A stretch of 39,456 nucleotides of DNA from Priestia flexa NBRC 15715 (GTDB lineage Bacteria > Bacillota > Bacilli > Bacillales > Bacillaceae_H): NCBI RefSeq assembly GCF_001591565.1, contig NZ_BCVD01000023.1, positions 1 to 39,456 of the forward strand, read 5' to 3'. Every line of letters begins with the position of its first letter. Positions within the stretch are counted from its first letter, which is position 1. A program made the translations under genes and the position numbers. Positions 38,924 to 39,456 of the stretch are shown in pieces. A model generated the notes under the pieces. The model did no database searches. It worked only from the letters and a program-made list of their open reading frames with translations, and was not told the origin of the DNA.

Positions 38924-39456
38924 ATGGAGAGGCCCTTTAGAACTTTAGACGAGCAGATTAAAATTTTAATAGGTAGAAAGTTAGTTATTGATGACATTGA
39001 AGGAGCCAAATTTCTATTAACTAAGCATGGCTATTATTCTATCATTAATGGTTATAAAGATATTTTCCTTAAAGTAAAAACAAGCCTTACAGAAGATGAT
39101 TGTTTTAAAGAAAATGTTAATTTTAATGAAATCATTAACCTTTATCGCTTTGATGTAGAAGTAAGAAATTCGATTTTATCAGCTTTAGAGAACATTGAAA
39201 GCACACTTCAAACTAACATTGCTTATATTCTTTCAGACAAATACGGAGATAAGCAACAAGATTATCTTCGTCCATCTAACTTTAGACTAGGACAACGAAC
39301 TAGGAATGGTCGGATGCAAAGAGATGTATTATTAGAAAATTTAAAAGCTATATGTATTAAAGATCAGCATCCAATGAAACATTACCGTACTCGTTATGGT
39401 AATGTTCCTCCTTGGATTTTAGTTAAGGGTTTAACCTTTGGAAATATAATTTATAT
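38924..39456 (+). CDS. Abi_2 / AbiD-AbiF-type abortive infection protein (truncated by window end)
   Basis: The frame is open from ATG 38924 (ribosome binding site TAGGTGAT) to the window end, giving 177 residues of a family usually near 300. Family features are PFRTLDEQIKILIGRKLVID, LLTKHGYYSIINGYKD, then LYRFDVEVRNSILSALENIE (Arg75 and Arg81) with TLQTNIAYIL, and PPWILVKGLTFG. Abi_2 proteins are HEPN-type, with the main Arg-x4-6-His motif near the C terminus, outside this window. They block phage growth, probably by RNA cleavage. Its location at the phage right end suggests defence against competing phages. Confidence 0.9.
   Translation, partial: MERPFRTLDEQIKILIGRKLVIDDIEGAKFLLTKHGYYSIINGYKDIFLKVKTSLTEDDCFKENVNFNEIINLYRFDVEVRNSILSALENIESTLQTNIAYILSDKYGDKQQDYLRPSNFRLGQRTRNGRMQRDVLLENLKAICIKDQHPMKHYRTRYGNVPPWILVKGLTFGNIIY

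Noticed and set aside
1-39456. CRISPR array or insertion sequence
   Set aside because: No regularly spaced identical repeats with unique spacers and no transposase gene were seen; the iterons at 6301-6414 are too few and lie inside a gene.

Overview
The window holds an almost complete temperate siphovirus (a prophage or phage genome) of a low-GC Firmicute, most likely a Bacillaceae host. The evidence is strong GGAGG/GGTGA ribosome binding sites, TTG/GTG starts, AT-rich DNA, and protein families typical of Bacillus phages (YqaI-, XtrA-, ArpU-, FbpA- and BhlA-like, and an SPP1-type replication set). I cannot name the species.

Layout. Left arm, minus strand: a large serine integrase and a LexA-type cleavable CI repressor. 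A divergent control region follows (2109-2304) with repeated TTCTAC-N5-GTAGAA operators, and then a Cro-like gene. The early region, 2.3-10.7 kb, runs rightward. It holds several tiny genes, an SbcC/Rad50-like ATPase, a RecT annealing protein, and an SPP1 G38P/G39P/G40P-like set (origin binder with iterons inside its gene, helicase loader, DnaB helicase). It continues with an FbpA-like small protein, a RuvC-like resolvase, small proteins and an XtrA-like gene. At 10.7-12.86 kb there is an independent two-gene cassette with its own promoter, a 13-bp inverted repeat around that promoter, and a 20-bp-stem terminator: an unknown acidic protein plus an HTH/ImmA-IrrE metallopeptidase.

An ArpU-like late regulator follows at 12.9 kb. 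Just downstream is a short transcription unit encoding a peptide with DPGG repeats, then a run of very small membrane or basic proteins, a small HTH protein and an HNH nuclease. A probable cos region precedes the terminase genes. The late region has HK97-type order: TerS, TerL, an inserted DNA methyltransferase, portal, ClpP-like protease, capsid, four connector/completion proteins, major tail protein, tail chaperones with a -1 frameshift (A AAA AAG), tape measure, Dit, a 1847-residue Tal/receptor-binding protein, two unknown proteins, a BhlA-type holin and an amidase endolysin.

The right end (37.6-39.46 kb) is accessory DNA. It has a secreted protein, a 29-residue membrane peptide, a broken copy of the 3' end of the endolysin gene, and then a free-standing small RNA unit directly upstream of an Abi_2/AbiF-type abortive-infection gene that runs off the window. 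This RNA plus HEPN-type Abi pair is the most striking system here. The HTH-ImmA cassette and the DPGG-repeat peptide are next.
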